Below are positions 28,101 to 34,100 of a DNA stretch of 64,000 nucleotides, piece after piece. The position numbers were made by a program, and so were the translations under genes. Within the stretch, counting starts at the first letter, position 1; each line of letters begins with the position of its first letter. The DNA lies in assembly GCF_000276665.1 (NCBI RefSeq), contig NW_004955402.1, forward strand, positions 634,251 to 698,250, written 5' to 3'. The stretch comes from Chinchilla lanigera (Eukaryota; Chordata; Mammalia; Rodentia; Chinchillidae). The notes under the pieces were generated by a model. That model searched no databases. It was given only the letters and a program-made list of their open reading frames with translations, and had not been told where the DNA came from.

Positions 28101-31100
28101 TTTTTTCAATGGTGCCTTCTGAAGCATGTTTTCAACTTTGATAAAGTCCAATTGAACTGCTTTTTTGTGGCAAACTAATACCAGTACAGGTATCTATACT
28201 TTGGTACCTATTTGGCATTTTTCATTACAAGAAACAGAAGTATCACTTAAATCTTTTGAATTGCAGCATACAAATGTCTATTCATTTCACCTATCTCCTT
28301 ACTTAACATGCCCTTCTGAGCATGGCGCTACAGGCTGGAGTCACACACTATCACTGCTATAGGTCAAAAGCATGCAGTTTTCAATTTCCATTTTTGACTT
28401 CTTTTAAAAAACGAAAGTGAATGTAAAGTACTAAAAGGAATCAGAGAGTAGATGCCTGTATTTTCTCTCCACACATTTCCCCACGTTTTTGTCAACTCTC
28501 TCCCCTCAAACTACCACGTCTAATTTTGACAGCAATTGTTCAAATGATTCACTTTGGGGCTGGGGAATATAGCTCAGTGGCATAAGCATTTGCCTGGCAA
28601 GTTTGAGGTCATGAGTTCAATTCCCAGACCAAAAAAACAAAAACAAAAACATTTCAAATGATTCACTTTGGAGTAGTTCTGAAATACTCAACTTAGTTTC
28701 TTAAAAGATAGTAAATTCTTTGACAATTTATAATTCATGAGTTACATAAAAGTAATTCATTAAGTTATATATACTGAGTTATATATATGTAACTATATTG
28801 TTATATATAGTTATATATATGTAAGTTATATGTTATATATATGTTATATATATGCATCTATATTGAATTTATAATTCAATAAGTTACATAAAAATAAGGA
28901 ACAAACAAGACTCAAGAGGAACACAGATGCATCTGTGGGAGGAAAGTGAAAGGCGTAGCCGTGCCAGCTCCTCGCCACAAACATCAGCACACGGGCCACC
29001 TGGCGGCCACACGGTTTCCAAAGGAAGGGCGACCTCAGCCGTGGCAGCACAGCCTGGTGAGGGCCCGAAGAGACCCTTTCCCATAAGTGCCCTGAGTATG
29101 ACAGTATCAGGTACACGCCAAGCAGAACATTCTCAGATCGCTACATGACGGCAAAAGATGAATACTGGTCCACAGAACAGGAAATGACAACACATGCATC
29201 AGAAATGAGTCTGAGTAGGTCAGGACCTGGTGCTCGCTTTGGAGCTGAAGCTCTGCCTACAGGGGCCGGAGGCCAGCAGACGACTGCAGTGTCAGCGGGC
29301 TGCTCTTCTGCTCCTGGTCCTTCACTCTGAAGAGACAACAGCTTCAAGACAGCATGGGACGGATGTGGACTTGCTGTATTGCTCTTTTTTCTAGAGAGAG
29401 TTTTTTATTAGCGAACAGATTAGTGACAAAATGTTGCTTACCTGGGGTAAGTTTATAAAATATCTACTAGCTAGTTATATATTTCATCATTCAAAAAGCA
29501 AAAAGAGGGCCAGGGATATAGCTCAGTGGTATAAGCACCTGCCTGGCAAGCTGTCTTGGTTACTTTTCTCCCGTTGCTGGGACAAAATACTTGACGCCCA
29601 AAATTAAGGAAGGAAAGGTTTATTTCGCTTACAGTTTGTGGAGGATTCAGTCCATACTTGGCAGGTTATAAGGCAGAGTGGCACATGGCAGAAGGCACAT
29701 GGTGGCAGAACTCAGCCGAATCAACAAGCACACACATGGGAGGAATGGCGGCAAGCAGCTTCTTCCTCTCCCTTACATATGCAAACTATCCACCCCAGGG
29801 CGGGTGTAGCTCTCACACCCATAATTAATCAAACTCTAAAAGCCTGCCCCATGGCTGCATGAGGCTTTGGGGGGACACCCAGGCACAAACCATAACACAA
29901 GCGCAAGGTCCCGAGTTCAATTCTTGGTACCAAAAAACAAACAAAATAAACCTGTCCTCAAAAAGCAAAAAGATGGACACTGTGGGAAGAAATAATTCTG
30001 GGTCCAATCAGAACCTAAGGACACTTCCTCCCACTCCTGTAGGCTCCTGGTCCACAGCAACTCACGGGGAGGAGAGTGGGGCAGGAGTGGCACCACGGGT
30101 AAGTAAGGAACATTTCACTCTAGGCAAAGACGGCAGGGGTAGGCGGGATGACTACAAATGGACACTAAGTCACGTGTGGCAGAAGAGCGCGCAGGAGGCA
30201 AGATGGAGACACGGGATAAATGAAGAATAAGTCAGGACACTGAGCTTAATTCCCAAGTTCTCCTGCCCTGAGAAAAGCATACAGTACGACCAGCCAACCA
30301 CTACAACCTAGCAGTGGAGACAGTGACAGATAGAACATTCTAAATTCACTACCCCTCAGAACTAGTACAGCTCTCCTTCACTTGTGAGTACACAGAAACT
30401 TTCTGAGAGAAGTCATGAGCCTCAAGTCAAAGTAACAAGAACAACTTCCAGGGTACCATCAAAGCTGCTCTATAAAAGGCAGTCTAAGGGGCTGGGGATT
30501 TAGCTCAGAGGCAAAAGCGCCTGCCTGGCAAGCGCAAAGTCGTGAGTTCGGTTCCCGGTACCGGAGAAAAACCAAAAAAAAAATAAAAAAGGCAGTCTAT
30601 AAAGATACAGCAAACCACCCACAGGCCAGCGGCCCCAACCCACACCTACCCCAGGTTCTGGAACCTGAAAAGCCAACAGCGTATGCAGAAAAAAGGAAAG
30701 CTGCAACTCCTCTTGCCCGCACGTGCCTGACACAGCGGGCCATTGCTCCTGAGCCTCGTCTGAGCGCCTCCCGCTCCAGGGCGGTCACAGAAACCTCAGC
30801 ACCCTGTGAGGCCACTGCTTCCAGCCTGGTGCTTGTCGCTGCTTGTGGGGATATAACCCAAACCTCGCTCCTCATCGCCACGTGAAGCCCCTGCTGAGCC
30901 TTGCCGCCCTGGGCCACTTGCTGTCCAGAGCAGGATCTGCCTCTAGAACCACAGCTGTGAGCTTGACTGGCCAGGCCACCAACATCCACAGCACCACACC
31001 CACTCTCCTCAACCTTCGGCTCCGCAGACCCCCACCCCAGCCAGACCAATCACACAGCCTCACCTCCTCATCCCCCACTGCCCATCAAACCACAGCCCAG

Positions 31101-34100
31101 GCAAGTCCGCTCTCCACCCCTCCTCACCTGCACGGCCAGAGATGCAGCTGCTTGAAATACCACAATCATACCAAATGCTCCCAGGTTAAACTAACAACGT
31201 GATCTCAAGGAGGGCCCATGTCCCTTTGTCCTTCACTGTCCCATACGCCCCTAAGTTGTTTTTTCTCTTTTTAAACCACCCCCTCTCCCCCCTCCCCAAC
31301 TTGGCAGCCACAGTTCCGGGTCACAGCCCACGCCCCACCTGAGGCACTGAGGAGGCAGAGGAGGAGGCGGCGTCCCCGGTGCAAGCAGGCACTGTCCTGG
31401 TCCTGCCCAGCCGAGGCTGCCCCGCCACCCTCTGAGCCTTCCTCTCCAGGCTGCGCACCCTGCCCCAGCAACGCTTTCTCTCTCAGAACTGAGCTTCCTC
31501 TTTCCAGATCACTCCCATTACCTCATGGGCACGCAGTATAATCACCCCAGCAGTAAAAGGTCTGACCATGGCACCCGCCAGCATCACAGCCCGCCCCGCT
31601 CCAGGGGCTGCCTGCCACCTCCAGCGGGCACCTGCAGCTCCCATGCTCACTCAGCAGGCCGCGTCTCTCCCCACCGCCACCAAAGCTACGCACTGGGGCC
31701 CGTTCTTGACCCCCGTTTTACTCAGCGGAGCTGGACAGCCTCTTCTGTAAACATGACTTTATTTGCTTGCTTGTTTTGTCTTGTTGGCAGATGGGGTTTC
31801 CCCACGCCGCAGGCTGGTTCTCAAACTCCCGGGCTGACGGGCTCCTCCCACCACAGCCCCTCAAGCAGCTGGAACACAGCTGTGCACTTCCTCACCCAGC
31901 GACACACTTGGGCCGTGGCTTCTAGAACACTTCCTCCTGTCTCTGCTCACTAACTCAGTCTCTGTCCGCTCCTCCCATCCCAACTCCTGGAGACCTGAGC
32001 ACCAAATTCACACCTCGAGCTCTTTGCCCCCATCCCCCGCGCTCTCGAGTGCCTTGCTGCCCTGGCGGTCTCTGTCCCACCCTCGCCCTGTCTGTTACCG
32101 AAGCGCACGCAGTGGGCCTCTTCCCACAACACGTGGACAAGACCCTCCATGGCACCCCATCACTCCGAGTTGGGTGAGGGTCCGTTCTGAGACTGCAGTG
32201 TGCTCCACCCGGCCTGCACGTGGCTGCACCCTGCCCACAACCCTCTTCCCCAAGGCCTGAAGCTGCCGCCTCACCAGACCCTGGCTCTCTTTAGCTCCTC
32301 TGCAGGAGACCCACACCGAGCACCGCTGTCGGCCTCCCGAAAGCACCTCAGCATCACCTATTTTCTCCCAGCACTTTTCCCTTCAACACACACTGAAGTT
32401 GGTGTTTCTGAGGGCTAAGTTCTTGCCGTGGACGCAGATCCAGATCTCCTGCCTCAGCCTCCCGAGTGAGGGAATTACAGCTTGTGCCACCAAGCCTGGC
32501 TTGAGATGGGCACATTTTAGCAATTTCTGTTTAACACGTTTTGCACGTAGTTTTCCTGAGCATCTGAAAGTGCCCGGCACCCAGCAGGCACTCGGGCAGA
32601 AGAGCACGCAACACTGGTCTCTTCACTATCAAGGCCGTCACGGCCATTCGCAACGCAAGGCTCAGCAGGAAGAAACACCGCAGTGCGCAGATCCCACCAA
32701 CACTCAAAGGTGAATTTCAACACAGAAAACCAGAGGGTCTGTAACACCACCACCAAGAAGGAACTCACAGTGATCCTCCTGCCGCAGCTTCCCGAGTGCG
32801 GAGATTACAGGTGTGCGCTACCACACCTGGCTTGGGTGGATTTGTAATGGTCTTTAAAATAAAATATTTTTTCTGCCAGGCGTGGTGGTGCACGCCTATA
32901 ATCCCAACACTTGGGAGGCTGAGGCAAGAGGTTCATTGCAAGTTTGAGGCCAGCCTGGGCTACAAAGTGAGTTCAAGACCAGCCTGAACTGCATGGCGAG
33001 ACTGTGTCTCAAAAAGACCAAAAGAAAAAAAAAGAAATATTTTTAACAAAAGATGGGGGAGGGGGGAGACAATTAAAACATATTATGTACATGTACCAAT
33101 TCTCCACAATGAATGCTATCATGATGTACTATAAACATGTACTAATAAAAATTTTAAATTAATGCTCTAATAAAAATTTTAAAAATACGGCTGATGTGGT
33201 GGCACACGCCTGTAATCCCAGCACTTGGGAGGCTGAGGCAGGAGGATTGCTGTGAGTTTGAGGCCAGCTTGGGCTACACAGTGAGTTCAAGGCCAGCCTA
33301 AACTACATAGTGAAACCCTGTCTCAAAAATACAAACAAAAGCCAGGTGTGATGGTGCACGCCTGTAATCCCAGCACTCAGGAGGCTGAGGCAGGAGGATC
33401 ACTGTGAGTTCGAGGCCAGCCTGAAATGTACAGTGAAATCCTGTCTCAAAGAAAAGATAGCCAGGCATGGCAGCATACGCCTATAATCCCAGCACCCGGG
33501 AGGCTGAGGCAGGAGGATTGCTGGGAGTTCAGAGACCAGCGTGGTCTACAAAGTGAGCTCAAGGCGAGCCTGAACTGCATAGCAAGACCTTGTCTCAAAA
33601 AGACAAAGAAGAAAACAAATGACAAAAGAAAGAAAGAAAGAAAGTTAGTTCAAGCTGGATATGGTGGTACATGCTTGTAATCGCAGCTACTCAGGAGGAC
33701 CACAAGTTCAAGGCCAGCCTGGGGAACTTAGTGAGATCCCATCTTAACATAAAAAAACAAAAAGGGCTAGGGATATAGTTCAGTGGCGGAACACTTGCCT
33801 AGCAAGTGTGAGTCCCTTGGTTCAATGCCCAGTAACACAAAGAAATAAAAAGTTTATTACATTTAAGATAGCAGAATTGTATAATCTAAATGCCAAACAT
33901 GGACTTAGAGCCATTAACACAGTGACAGATTTACATCAGTTGTAACTGAAAAACGAACACAACGTATTAACTTTTAACAGTTCTAAATACATAATAAAAG
34001 GGAAGAAGCAACGTAAGTAAACAAACGTAAGTGTAATCCTATCATGTAAAAAACACAAATACATGTCTGCACACAGAAAGTTGATAAGAGAAACTTTAAC

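Noticed and set aside
30597..31471. GC-rich overlapping frames on both strands
   Set aside because: No known domain, no splice-phase link to CEP192, no promoter; likely chance openness in C-rich intron.
32517..32607. Minus-strand frame with GKLRAKRVKQKLL that looked like the missing CEP192 segment
   Set aside because: No usable donor, and the segment it would replace is found intact at 29390 with correct phase.
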